Below, in pieces: positions 29,327 through 37,306 of a stretch of DNA of 64,000 nucleotides. Source of the DNA: Microvirga pudoricolor (lineage in GTDB: Bacteria; Pseudomonadota; Alphaproteobacteria; Rhizobiales; Beijerinckiaceae); NCBI RefSeq assembly GCF_016892705.1, contig NZ_JAFEMB010000007.1, positions 1 through 64,000 on the forward strand. Direction: 5' to 3'. The notes beneath the pieces were generated by a model. The model ran no database searches. It had not been told where the DNA came from and worked only from the letters and a program-made list of their open reading frames with translations. Numbering within the stretch: position 1 is the first letter of the stretch; the number at the start of each line of letters is the position of its first letter. A program made the position numbers and the translations under genes.

Positions 29327-29760
29327 TGCAGCCCCGGATCACCCTGCTCACCCTGGGCGTCGCCGACGTCGCCAAGGCCCGCGCCTTCTACGAAGCCTGG
29401 GGCTGGAAGGCGTCCTCGGCGAGCCAAGAAGGCGTCACTTTCTTCCAGGCCAACGGCCTCGCTCTTGCGCTCTTCGGCCGCGCCGATCTGGCGGCGGACG
29501 CGGGCGTGGAGGACACGCCGACAGGTTTCTCGGCCGTTTCCATCGCCTATAACGCCCGCTCGAAAGAAGAGGCCGACGAGGTCTACGCTCTTGCCATCCG
29601 GGCAGGCGCCCGCGCCGTCAAACCGCTGCACGACGTGTTCTGGGGCGGTTATTCGGGCTATTTCGCCGATCCCGACGGCCATCTCTGGGAGGTGGCCTGG
29701 AACCCTTCCTTCCCCCTCGATGAGCAGGGTCACATGTTCCTGCCGGATTCCGCCCTGTGA
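29326..29760 (+). CDS. VOC superfamily (glyoxalase/dioxygenase-like) protein
   Basis: 144 residues of one vicinal-oxygen-chelate domain: ITLLTLGVADVAKARAFYEAWGWKAS, then GVTFFQANGLALALFGRADL, and the second module with DVFWGGYSGYFADPDGHLWEVAWNP, which carries the metal-ligand Glu. Relatives include glyoxalase I, bleomycin-resistance proteins and many uncharacterised enzymes. It overlaps the upstream ATPase gene and the downstream permease gene by a few bases each, so it is translated as part of the nucleoside importer operon. The substrate is unknown; a role in handling an imported nucleoside or breakdown product is only a guess. Confidence 0.85.
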   Translation: MQPRITLLTLGVADVAKARAFYEAWGWKASSASQEGVTFFQANGLALALFGRADLAADAGVEDTPTGFSAVSIAYNARSKEEADEVYALAIRAGARAVKPLHDVFWGGYSGYFADPDGHLWEVAWNPSFPLDEQGHMFLPDSAL

Positions 29761-30860
29761 GCGCTCCCCTCGATCTCCCCAAATGGGCCGATACGGTTCT
29801 CGTGCCCGCCGTGTCCGTCGTCTGCGCCTTTCTGGTGGCGGGCCTCGTGGTGCTTGCCATCGGCGAGGACCCGGTTTCGGCCACGCGGTATCTCATCCAA
29901 GGAAGCCTGGGCAGCGGCGAGGGTCTGGGCTTCACGCTGTTCTACACGACGGATTTCATCTTCACGGGCCTCGCCGTTGCGGTGGCGTATCATGCGGGCC
30001 TGTTCAACATCGGCGGCGAGGGGCAGGCGACCCTCGGCGGGCTTGGCGCAGCCCTCACGGTGCTGAACTTGAGTTTCCTGCCGGGCTTTCTGCTGATCCC
30101 CCTCGGCATCCTGGGGGCCGCTGCCTTCGGGGCCGCCTGGGCCGCGATCCCGGGCTATCTCCAGGCCAAGCGCGGCAGCCATATCGTCATCACGACGATC
30201 ATGTTCAACTGGCTTGCCAGCGTGCTCATCGTCTATCTGCTGGTGAATGTGCTGCGCGAGGCGCAGTCCATGAACCCGGAGACAAGGGAGTTCCCGGCCC
30301 AGTCCCATATCCCGTTCATGCATGAGGTCTTCGCGGCCTTCGGGATCGAGATCCCGTCCTCGCAGCTCAACCTCTCGCTGATCCTGGCGCTGGCGGCGGC
30401 CTTCGGCGTCTGGCTGCTGATCTATCGCTCGCGCCTCGGCTATGCGATCCGCGTGGTCGGCTCGAACCCGACTGCCGCCGTTTATGCGGGCATCTCGCCC
30501 GCTCGCATCACGATCATCGCCATGCTGCTGTCCGGTGCTCTCGCGGGCGGTCTCGCGGTCAATGAATTGATGGGCTACCAGCACCGGCTGCTGCTCGAGT
30601 TTACGGCGGGCTACGGGTTCGTCGGCATCGCGGTGGCGCTCATGGGCCGGGCGCACCCGGTGGGCATCATCCTGGCGTCGCTGCTCTTCGGGATCCTCTA
30701 TCAGGGCGGTGCCGAACTGGCCTTCGAGCAGCCCGCCATCACCCGCGACATGGTGGTGGTGATCAGCGGCATCATCATCCTGTTCGCGGGGGCGCTGGAC
30801 GGGCTGTTCCGCCGCCTCGTGGTGCGTGTGCTCCATTCCACGAAAGCAGCGAGGGCCTGA
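29757..30860 (+). CDS. Nucleoside ABC transporter permease 1
   Basis: 367 residues with about nine membrane helices in the BPD_transp_2 family: FIFTGLAVAVAYHAGLFNIGGEGQATLGGLGAALTV is the diagnostic block, and YAIRVVGSNPTAAVYAGISPARITIIAMLLSGALAGGLAV is the cytoplasmic coupling region. The GTG start overlaps the stop of the VOC gene. It is the larger of the two permeases of a BMP-type importer, with the second encoded 3 bp downstream. Confidence 0.92.
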   Translation: MSAPLDLPKWADTVLVPAVSVVCAFLVAGLVVLAIGEDPVSATRYLIQGSLGSGEGLGFTLFYTTDFIFTGLAVAVAYHAGLFNIGGEGQATLGGLGAALTVLNLSFLPGFLLIPLGILGAAAFGAAWAAIPGYLQAKRGSHIVITTIMFNWLASVLIVYLLVNVLREAQSMNPETREFPAQSHIPFMHEVFAAFGIEIPSSQLNLSLILALAAAFGVWLLIYRSRLGYAIRVVGSNPTAAVYAGISPARITIIAMLLSGALAGGLAVNELMGYQHRLLLEFTAGYGFVGIAVALMGRAHPVGIILASLLFGILYQGGAELAFEQPAITRDMVVVISGIIILFAGALDGLFRRLVVRVLHSTKAARA

Positions 30861-30863
30861 CCG

Positions 30864-31769
30864 ATGGAGTTCAGCACCATCTACGCCGTCCTCGACTCGG
30901 CCCTCCGGCTCTCGATCCCGCTGCTCGCCGCCTGTCTGGCGGGCTTGTGGTCCGAGCGCTCCGGGGTGGTCGATATCGGCCTTGAGGGCAAGATGCTGGT
31001 GGCGGCCTTCGCGGCAGCGGCTGCCGCGCACGCGTTCGGGTCGGCCTGGATCGGGCTTATGGCCGGCATCGGCGCCGCCGTGGCGTTCTCGCTCATCCAC
31101 GGCTTCGCGTCCATCAGCCAGCGCGGTAACCAGATCGTATCGGGCGTCGCCATCAACCTGCTGGCGGCGGGCCTGACCGCCATCGTGGGCAATGCCTGGT
31201 ACGGGCAGGGCGGGCGCACGCCGCCGCTGGAAGGCGCCGAGCGCTTTCAGGATGCGCTGTTCGGCCATTCGGCCCCCGTCTATTTCGCGTTGCTGGCCGT
31301 GCCGGTAACGTGGTTCGTCCTCGCGCGCACCCGTTTCGGCCTGCGCCTGCGCGCCGTGGGCGAGAACCCGGCGGCGGTGGACACGGCGGGCATTTCCGTC
31401 ACGGGCCTGCGCTATTCGGCTGTCGTCATCTGCGGCGTGTTGTGCGGCTTGGCCGGAACGTATTTGTCGGTCGGCCAATCGGCGGGCTTCCTCAACAACA
31501 TGACGGCCGGCAAAGGCTTCATCGCACTGGCGGCTCTCATCTTCGCCAAATGGCGGGCCTGGCCCGCGCTCGGCGCCTGTTTCCTGTTCGGCCTGCTCGA
31601 CGCGGTGGCGATCCGCCTTCAGGGCATCGCGCTGCCCGGCATCGGCGAGGTGCCGGTGCAGGCGATACAGGCGCTGCCCTATCTCATGACCATCATCCTG
31701 CTCGCGGGTGTGATCGGCACCGCCATCCCGCCCCGCGCGTCCGGTGTACCTTATGTCAAGGAGCGCTGA
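30864..31769 (+). CDS. Nucleoside ABC transporter permease 2
   Basis: 301 residues, BPD_transp_2 family, shorter than its partner. Diagnostic parts are LAGLWSERSGVVDIGLEGKMLVAAFAA and LRLRAVGENPAAVDTAGISVTGLRYSAVVICGVLCGLAG. It forms the channel together with permease 1. cdd begins one base after its stop, linking uptake to salvage. Confidence 0.92.
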   Translation: MEFSTIYAVLDSALRLSIPLLAACLAGLWSERSGVVDIGLEGKMLVAAFAAAAAAHAFGSAWIGLMAGIGAAVAFSLIHGFASISQRGNQIVSGVAINLLAAGLTAIVGNAWYGQGGRTPPLEGAERFQDALFGHSAPVYFALLAVPVTWFVLARTRFGLRLRAVGENPAAVDTAGISVTGLRYSAVVICGVLCGLAGTYLSVGQSAGFLNNMTAGKGFIALAALIFAKWRAWPALGACFLFGLLDAVAIRLQGIALPGIGEVPVQAIQALPYLMTIILLAGVIGTAIPPRASGVPYVKER

Positions 31770-31770
31770 G

Positions 31771-32172
31771 ATGCCCTCGCTCGATTCCCTGTTCGAGGCC
31801 GCCAAGGCGATCCAGGCCAAGGCCTATGCGCCATATTCCCGCTTCAAGGTCGGAGCCGCGATCCTGACGCCGAACGGTGGGGTTTTTACTGGCTGCAATG
31901 TGGAGAACGCAGCTTATCCGGTCGGCACCTGTGCCGAGGCGGGAGCGATCTCCGCCATGCTGGCCGGGGGCGAGAATCGCATCGAGGTCATCGTGGTGAT
32001 GGGGGAGGGCGAACACCTCGTCACGCCCTGCGGCGGATGCCGCCAGCGCATTCGCGAATTCGCGGCCCCGGAGACGCCAATCCATGTGGCGGGGCCGGAG
32101 GGCATCCGCAAAAGCTTCACGCTGGAGGACCTGTTGCCCTTCTCCTTCGGGCCGGACAATTTGAGCGCATAA
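31771..32172 (+). CDS. cdd: Cytidine deaminase
   Basis: 133 residues, the homotetrameric type. APYSRFKVGAAILTPNGGVFTGCNVENAAYPVGTCAEAGAI contains the first zinc Cys and the catalytic Glu (CAE), and PCGGCRQ holds the other two Cys ligands. It converts cytidine and deoxycytidine to uridine and deoxyuridine. GGAG lies 8 nt before the ATG. Directly behind the importer and before punA, it feeds the phosphorylase steps. Confidence 0.95.
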   Translation: MPSLDSLFEAAKAIQAKAYAPYSRFKVGAAILTPNGGVFTGCNVENAAYPVGTCAEAGAISAMLAGGENRIEVIVVMGEGEHLVTPCGGCRQRIREFAAPETPIHVAGPEGIRKSFTLEDLLPFSFGPDNLSA

Positions 32173-32187
32173 CCTAAGAGTTGAGGG

Positions 32188-33003
32188 ATGGAACAAAATA
32201 TTCAGGAAGCGGCCGAGTTCGTTCGCGCCCGTGGCTTCGATGCCCCGTTCGCGGCGGCTTTCGTGCTCGGCACGGGATTGGGCACGCTGGCGGACGAGCT
32301 GACGGACGTCGTCAGCATTCCCTATACGGACATTCCGAATTTTCCGAAGAGCGGCGTGTCGGGTCATGCGGCCCGCCTGGTGGCCGGAACGCTGGAGGGT
32401 AAGCCTATCCTCCTGTTCCAAGGCCGCTCGCATTACTACGAAACGGGGGATGCCGGGGCCATGCGGGTGCCCGTCGGCCTCGTGAAGGCGTTGGGTCTCC
32501 GGCGGCTTGTTCTCACCAACGCGGCAGGCTCCGTGCGGGCCGAAATCCGTCCGGGCAGCCTCGTGGCGCTGAGCGATCATCTTAACCTGTCGGGCGGCAA
32601 TCCACTGCTACGTGATCACACGGAAGGCCGTTTCGTATCCCTGACGGGCGCCTACGATTCCGGCCTGCGCGCCACCCTGCAAGCGGCCGCCGCCAAAACA
32701 GGGATCCAAGTGCCGGAAGGCGTCTATGCCTGGCTGTCCGGCCCGAGCTTCGAAACGCCGGCCGAAATCCGCATGGTCCAGATCCTCGGCGGCGATCTCG
32801 TGGGCATGTCCACGGTGCCGGAAGTCATTCTCGCCCGTTACTACGGGCTCGACGTCGCGTCGATCTCCGTCGTCACCAATCTGGCTGCCGGGATCGAGGG
32901 CGCGTCGCCCTCGCACCAGGAAACCAAGGATACGGCCGCTGAGGCGTCCGACAAGTTTAAGCGCCTCATCCGGGCCTTTGTGGCGGAGCTTCCCCATGAC
33001 TGA
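32188..33003 (+). CDS. punA: Purine-nucleoside phosphorylase (trimeric type)
   Basis: 271 residues of the PNP/MTAP family: LGTGLGTLADEL (phosphate loop), GRSHYYETGDAGAM, LTNAAGSVRAEIRPGSLVALSDHLNLSG, and GPSFETPAEIRMVQILGGDLVGMSTVPE (the Glu/Met base- and ribose-site block). It splits inosine and guanosine (and deoxy forms) by phosphate to base and (deoxy)ribose-1-phosphate. The 15-bp gap to cdd and the overlap with deoC show a single operon. Confidence 0.94.
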   Translation: MEQNIQEAAEFVRARGFDAPFAAAFVLGTGLGTLADELTDVVSIPYTDIPNFPKSGVSGHAARLVAGTLEGKPILLFQGRSHYYETGDAGAMRVPVGLVKALGLRRLVLTNAAGSVRAEIRPGSLVALSDHLNLSGGNPLLRDHTEGRFVSLTGAYDSGLRATLQAAAAKTGIQVPEGVYAWLSGPSFETPAEIRMVQILGGDLVGMSTVPEVILARYYGLDVASISVVTNLAAGIEGASPSHQETKDTAAEASDKFKRLIRAFVAELPHD

Positions 33004-33769
33004 TGTGAATGCCGACAAAGCCGTGGCCCAACGGGCGCTGCGCTGCCTCGACCTGACGGATCTCACGGATAATTGCACCAACGCCGCCATCGACGCGCTC
33101 TGCGCCAAGGCCGTGGATCCGCGCGGACCCGTGGCGGCCGTGTGCGTGTGGCCGCAATTTGTCAGTCATGCGCGGGAAGCTTTGAAAGGCTCGTCCGTGC
33201 GGATCGCCACGGTGGTCAACTTTCCGGCCGGTGGCGAGGATATCGCTCGTGTGACCGACGACACCCGCGAGGCCCTGAGCGACGGCGCCGACGAGATCGA
33301 TCTCGTCTTGCCCTACGAGGCAATCCGGCGCGGCGATCTCGACACGGCCCGGGAGATGGTGGAGGCGGTTCGCGATGTCGTGGACGGGGGCCGGCTGCTG
33401 AAAGTCATTCTCGAGACGGGCATGATTGCCGATCCGGCTCTGATCGATACCGCAAGCCGCATCGCCGTTGAGGCCGGTGCGGATTTCATCAAAACGTCCA
33501 CGGGCAAGACGCCCGTATCCGCCACGCCCGAGGCGGCCGAAATCATGCTCAACGTCATCAAGGCATCCGACCGCCCGATTGGTTTGAAGCCTTCCGGGGG
33601 CATTCGCACCACGGCGGATGCGGCGTTCTATATGGGCCTCGCCGACCGCATCATGGGGCCCGGTTGGGCGACGCCTCGAACCTTCCGCATCGGGGCGAGC
33701 AGCGTTTTCGACGCATTGCTGGCGACCTTGGACGGCAAGACTACCGCACAGACGACCGGAACCTACTGA
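32996..33769 (+). CDS. deoC: Deoxyribose-phosphate aldolase
   Basis: 257 residues. It cleaves 2-deoxyribose-5-phosphate to acetaldehyde and glyceraldehyde-3-phosphate through a Schiff base. FIKTSTGK (about 160-167) carries the Schiff-base lysine, KPSGGIRT (about 192-199) the second catalytic lysine, and DEIDLVLPY and KVILETGMI are the preceding strands. The start overlaps the end of punA by eight bases, and deoA begins one base after the stop. Confidence 0.95.
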   Translation: MTDVNADKAVAQRALRCLDLTDLTDNCTNAAIDALCAKAVDPRGPVAAVCVWPQFVSHAREALKGSSVRIATVVNFPAGGEDIARVTDDTREALSDGADEIDLVLPYEAIRRGDLDTAREMVEAVRDVVDGGRLLKVILETGMIADPALIDTASRIAVEAGADFIKTSTGKTPVSATPEAAEIMLNVIKASDRPIGLKPSGGIRTTADAAFYMGLADRIMGPGWATPRTFRIGASSVFDALLATLDGKTTAQTTGTY

Positions 33770-33770
33770 C

Positions 33771-35093
33771 ATGGCGTTTCTTCCGCAGGAAACCATTCGC
33801 ATCAAGCGCGATGGCGGCGTGCTCTCGCCCGAGCACATCCAGGACTTCATCGAAGGCCTGACGGCCGGGCGCGTCTCGGAAGGGCAGGCCGCTTCCTTCG
33901 CCATGGCGGTGTTCTTTCAGGGGCTTTCGGTTCCGGAGCGCGTGGCCCTGACCCGCGCCATGACGCATTCGGGCGAGGTTCTGAAATGGGACCTGCCAGG
34001 CCCCGTTCTCGATAAGCATTCCACCGGCGGCGTGGGAGATACGATCAGTCTCGCGCTGGCTCCAGCCGTCGCGGCCTGCGGTGGCTTTGTGCCCATGATC
34101 TCGGGACGCGGCCTCGGCCATACGGGCGGCACCCTCGATAAGCTCGATTCCATTCCGGGTTATGTCTCTCAGCCGGATATCGACACGTTCCGGCGTGTGA
34201 CCAAAGAGATAGGCTGCGCCATCATCGGCCAGACGGCCGATCTCGCGCCTGCCGACAAGCGCCTCTATTCCATTCGTGACGTGACGGCGACGGTGGAGTC
34301 CATCGATCTCATCACGGCCTCGATCCTGTCGAAGAAGCTCGCGGCCGGACTTCAAGGCCTCGTGATGGACGTGAAGTTCGGCACGGGCGCGTTCATGGAC
34401 AACGCCGACGACGCGAAGGCCCTAGCGGAAAGCCTAGTGCTCGTGGCGAATGGAGCCGGGTTGCCGACGAGCGCATTGCTCACCGACATGAACGAACCGC
34501 TCGCGTCCGCTGCCGGCAATGCCGTCGAGGTCGCCTACATCGCCGATTATCTGACCGGCCGCCGCCGGGAGGGCCGGTTCCACGAGGTCACGGTGGAGTT
34601 GAGCGCCGAGATGCTGGTGCTGGGCCGGTTGGCGGCCAATATCGAGGAGGCGCGCGCGAAGATCGAGGATGCCATCGCGTCCGGTAAGGCAGCGGAGATT
34701 TTTGCCCGGATGGTGGTTGAACTCGGCGGGCCGTCCGATCTTCTGGAGCGTCCGGCTCAGCATCTGAAGGCTGCGCCCATCGTGCGTCCGGTCTATGCGG
34801 AGCAGAGCGGCATCGTGCAGCGCATCGCGACCCGCGATGTGGGCGTGACCGTCGTAGCTCTCGGTGGAGGCCGGACACGGCCCCAGGATCCGGTCGATCA
34901 CGCGGTGGGCCTTACGGACCTCGCCGGGATCGGCGTGCGCGTCGATGCGGAGCGGCCGATCGGGATCGTGCACGCCCAAACGGAGGCTCAGGCGGAAGCG
35001 GCCGCGAAGGCGCTGCTCGAAGCATACGCGATCGATGACGGGCCTGCGGAAGGCGGGCTCATCGTGCTTGAGAGAATTGGAGCCGCAACATGA
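33771..35093 (+). CDS. deoA: Thymidine phosphorylase
   Basis: 440 residues, nucleoside phosphorylase II family. KHSTGGVGD (about 83-91) binds phosphate, SGRGLGHTGGTLDKLDSIPGY is the family signature, and MDVKFGTGAFM the later strand. It splits thymidine and deoxyuridine to base and deoxyribose-1-phosphate. Its uracil product could feed the uracil phosphoribosyltransferase and URC genes on the other strand. It overlaps the next gene (ATGA). Confidence 0.95.
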   Translation: MAFLPQETIRIKRDGGVLSPEHIQDFIEGLTAGRVSEGQAASFAMAVFFQGLSVPERVALTRAMTHSGEVLKWDLPGPVLDKHSTGGVGDTISLALAPAVAACGGFVPMISGRGLGHTGGTLDKLDSIPGYVSQPDIDTFRRVTKEIGCAIIGQTADLAPADKRLYSIRDVTATVESIDLITASILSKKLAAGLQGLVMDVKFGTGAFMDNADDAKALAESLVLVANGAGLPTSALLTDMNEPLASAAGNAVEVAYIADYLTGRRREGRFHEVTVELSAEMLVLGRLAANIEEARAKIEDAIASGKAAEIFARMVVELGGPSDLLERPAQHLKAAPIVRPVYAEQSGIVQRIATRDVGVTVVALGGGRTRPQDPVDHAVGLTDLAGIGVRVDAERPIGIVHAQTEAQAEAAAKALLEAYAIDDGPAEGGLIVLERIGAAT

Positions 35094-36031
35094 CTCTGCT
35101 GGTCGCACTGACGTGGGAGCCGAAACTCTGGGTCGAGCGGTTTCAAAAACTGTTGCCCGACCGCAAGATAGCAGTGCTGGGCGAGCCCTTCGACCGGCGT
35201 ACCGTCCGCTATGCCGCCACCTGGGGTCCGAAACCCGGGAGCCTGTCGGGCCTGCCGATGCTCGACGCGATCTTTTCGTTGGGTGCGGGTGTCGACCACC
35301 TCCTGTCCTATCCCGACCTTCCGGACGTTCCGATCGTGCGCGTCGCCCAGGACGACTTGACCCATCGCATGAGCGAATACGTGGTGATGCATTGCCTCAT
35401 GCACCTTCGCGAGCAGCCCCGCTATGACGCGCAGCAGCGCCGGAAAGTGTGGGAGGATGACGCCTCGCCGCCAACGGCCCGGGACGTGCGCGTCGGTATC
35501 ATGGGCTTTGGCGTCCTGGGCGAGGATGCCGCCCGCAAGCTCAAGGTCATGGGATTCGATGTGGCGGGATGGAGCCGCACGCCCAAGGAGATCGAGGGCT
35601 TCGCAATGTTCTCCGGCACGGAAGGACTCGACGCGTTCTTAGCCCGCACGGATATTCTTGTGACCTTGATGCCGCTCACACCTGAGACGAGAGGGATCTT
35701 GAACCGGGAGCTTTTCGGTAAGCTCGCTCGCGACGGCAGGCTCGGCGGCCCGGTTCTGATCAACCCCGGTCGCGGCAAGCTTCAGGTCGAGTCGGATATC
35801 CTGGAATGCCTCGACGACGGTACCCTGAAGGCCGCGAGCCTGGACGTGTTCGAGACGGAGCCGCTGCCGTCGGAATCCCCGCTCTGGTCTCATCCCTGCG
35901 TGATGGTCAGCCCGCACAACGCCGCCACGAGCGACCCGGACGCGACGGCCCGCTACATTGTGGACCAGATCCGGCGCTACGAGGCAGGGCAAGGCTTCCA
36001 GAACGTGGTCGACAAGGCGAGAGGCTACTAG
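35090..36031 (+). CDS. ghrA: Glyoxylate/hydroxypyruvate reductase A-like 2-hydroxyacid dehydrogenase
   Basis: 313 residues of the D-isomer-specific 2-hydroxyacid dehydrogenase family, GhrA branch. FSLGAGVDHLL and RVAQDDLTHRMSEYVV belong to the substrate domain; GIMGFGVLGEDAA (137-149) is the NADPH-binding turn; INPGRGKLQ and the SPHNAA His (about 282) complete the active site. It reduces glyoxylate or hydroxypyruvate. It overlaps deoA by four bases and so is part of the nucleoside catabolism operon, where its role is not obvious. It overlaps the convergent NlpC gene by 4 bp. Confidence 0.9.
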   Translation: MTLLVALTWEPKLWVERFQKLLPDRKIAVLGEPFDRRTVRYAATWGPKPGSLSGLPMLDAIFSLGAGVDHLLSYPDLPDVPIVRVAQDDLTHRMSEYVVMHCLMHLREQPRYDAQQRRKVWEDDASPPTARDVRVGIMGFGVLGEDAARKLKVMGFDVAGWSRTPKEIEGFAMFSGTEGLDAFLARTDILVTLMPLTPETRGILNRELFGKLARDGRLGGPVLINPGRGKLQVESDILECLDDGTLKAASLDVFETEPLPSESPLWSHPCVMVSPHNAATSDPDATARYIVDQIRRYEAGQGFQNVVDKARGY

Positions 36032-36891
36032 GATCCCGAAGGGGCCAGCCGCCGGACCGACGTGATCGGTTTTGAATCCGTCCGGCGAATGCGCTCGTCG
36101 GCGACGCTCAGGGGCTCGATCATCACCGTCATGGTGTAGCCTGTCGCGTGCAGGAGATGGGTTTCGTCCATCATCAGGCCCACATGGCCCTTCCAGAACA
36201 CGAGATCGCCGCGCCGGAGGCCGCCGAGATCCGACCGAAGGTCGAGGGGCTCGCCGAGTTGCTGCTCCTGCATGTCGCTGTCACGAGGGGCCCCAATGCC
36301 CGCGGCCGCCAACGCGGTCTGCGCAAGGCCGGAGCAGTCGATGCCGAGGCTCGTCTTCCCGCCCCAGAGATAGGGCACATGCAGGAAGCGTTCCGCGACG
36401 CTCACATAGTCCGTCTCCACCGCTTCGCGCTCTGCGAGATGTGCCGCGAAGATAAAGCCACCATCGGCCAGTTCCGCGAAATGGCCATCAACCCGCGCCA
36501 CGGCCACAAGCGAGTTCATCGTCAGGTGATCGACGTGGGGAAGCTTGATGTTCGGGCCCGGATAGATGAAGGAGCGGGTTGTGCGAACCCGGTGGGTCGG
36601 AGCGGGCCCCGGATCGCCCAAGGCCATCGACGGCACGTAGCCCATGTAACCGTCCGTCTGGAGCTGAACCCAGGCCCAGCCCTCATGCTCGTCGTAGACC
36701 ACCACGGGTTCACCCCGGATCGCTTGCGTGTCGAGCGGGGCCTCGCGGGAGGGATGGCGATGGACCGGAGCAAAGGAGCTTAAGACGCGCTTGGCCGTTC
36801 CGGTGGTGAAGCGCTCGGCCTCCACTTGGCCCCGAAGGCGCTCATCGGCGAGGTCGGGGCGGGATGGCGTGATCCGCCGGTCGAAAGTCAT
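36028..36891 (-). CDS. NlpC/P60 family cell-wall peptidase (C40) with SH3 domains
   Basis: 287 residues. Bacterial SH3-type repeats cover about 35-155 (GEPVVVYDEHEGWAWVQLQTDGYMGYVP and a second copy). The NlpC/P60 domain follows: YLWGGKTSLGIDCSGLAQTAL with catalytic Cys186, and FWKGHVGLMMDETHLLHATGY with His236. The family cleaves D-Glu-meso-DAP-type bonds in peptidoglycan stem peptides. There is no signal peptide, so it may act on recycled muropeptides or be exported otherwise. It is translationally coupled (ATGA) to the MarR gene. Confidence 0.88.
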   Translation of the reverse strand: MTFDRRITPSRPDLADERLRGQVEAERFTTGTAKRVLSSFAPVHRHPSREAPLDTQAIRGEPVVVYDEHEGWAWVQLQTDGYMGYVPSMALGDPGPAPTHRVRTTRSFIYPGPNIKLPHVDHLTMNSLVAVARVDGHFAELADGGFIFAAHLAEREAVETDYVSVAERFLHVPYLWGGKTSLGIDCSGLAQTALAAAGIGAPRDSDMQEQQLGEPLDLRSDLGGLRRGDLVFWKGHVGLMMDETHLLHATGYTMTVMIEPLSVADERIRRTDSKPITSVRRLAPSGS

Positions 36892-37235
36892 AGGGCAAGC
36901 TCCTTGGCGCGCGCCGTGATGATATCCCCTAACCGCTCCACGGCCAATGCGCCAGCGGGCGTCCGCTGGATGACCACGTTGCGGCGGTCCGTCTCATCGC
37001 GGTGACGGGCGACGAGGTCGAGCTTGCCCATGCTGTCGAGCGCTCGCGTGATGACCGGCTTCGTGACCTGCAGCTTCCTGGCGAGGCCCCGCACCGTATG
37101 AGGCGGAGTCTCGAGATAGATCGTGAGCAGGATCGCAATCTGACGCACCGACAGATCGGCACCGTCGTGAACCAGATCGAGGTTCACGTGGTGCCATAAT
37201 GTGAGGGATTGGAAGGCGCGTAACTCGACGGGCAT
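36888..37235 (-). CDS. MarR family transcriptional regulator
   Basis: 115 residues with a winged helix: LSVRQIAILLTIYLETPPHTVRGLARKLQVTKPVITRALDSMGKLDLVARHRDETDRRNVVIQRTPAG. This covers the recognition helix (TKPVITRALDSM) and the wing (DRRNVVIQRT). It is shorter than typical MarR proteins (about 140), with a reduced N-terminal dimerisation part. It lies 71 bp after the leucyl aminopeptidase gene and overlaps the NlpC gene. The regulated genes are unknown; the adjacent aminopeptidase and URC genes are candidates. Confidence 0.82.
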   Translation of the reverse strand: MPVELRAFQSLTLWHHVNLDLVHDGADLSVRQIAILLTIYLETPPHTVRGLARKLQVTKPVITRALDSMGKLDLVARHRDETDRRNVVIQRTPAGALAVERLGDIITARAKELAL

Positions 37236-37306
37236 ATCGGCTCCACTTCCAGGGCGGTATTATTCGCGCCCGCCCTGGCCGTGCAATCGATGCCTGCCGC
37301 TATGCT

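Noticed and set aside
29730..31820. Minus-strand open frame of nearly 700 codons opposite the nucleoside permeases
   Set aside because: Composition is low-complexity Arg/Glu/His/Gly, it lies opposite three recognised genes, and no ribosome binding site fits.
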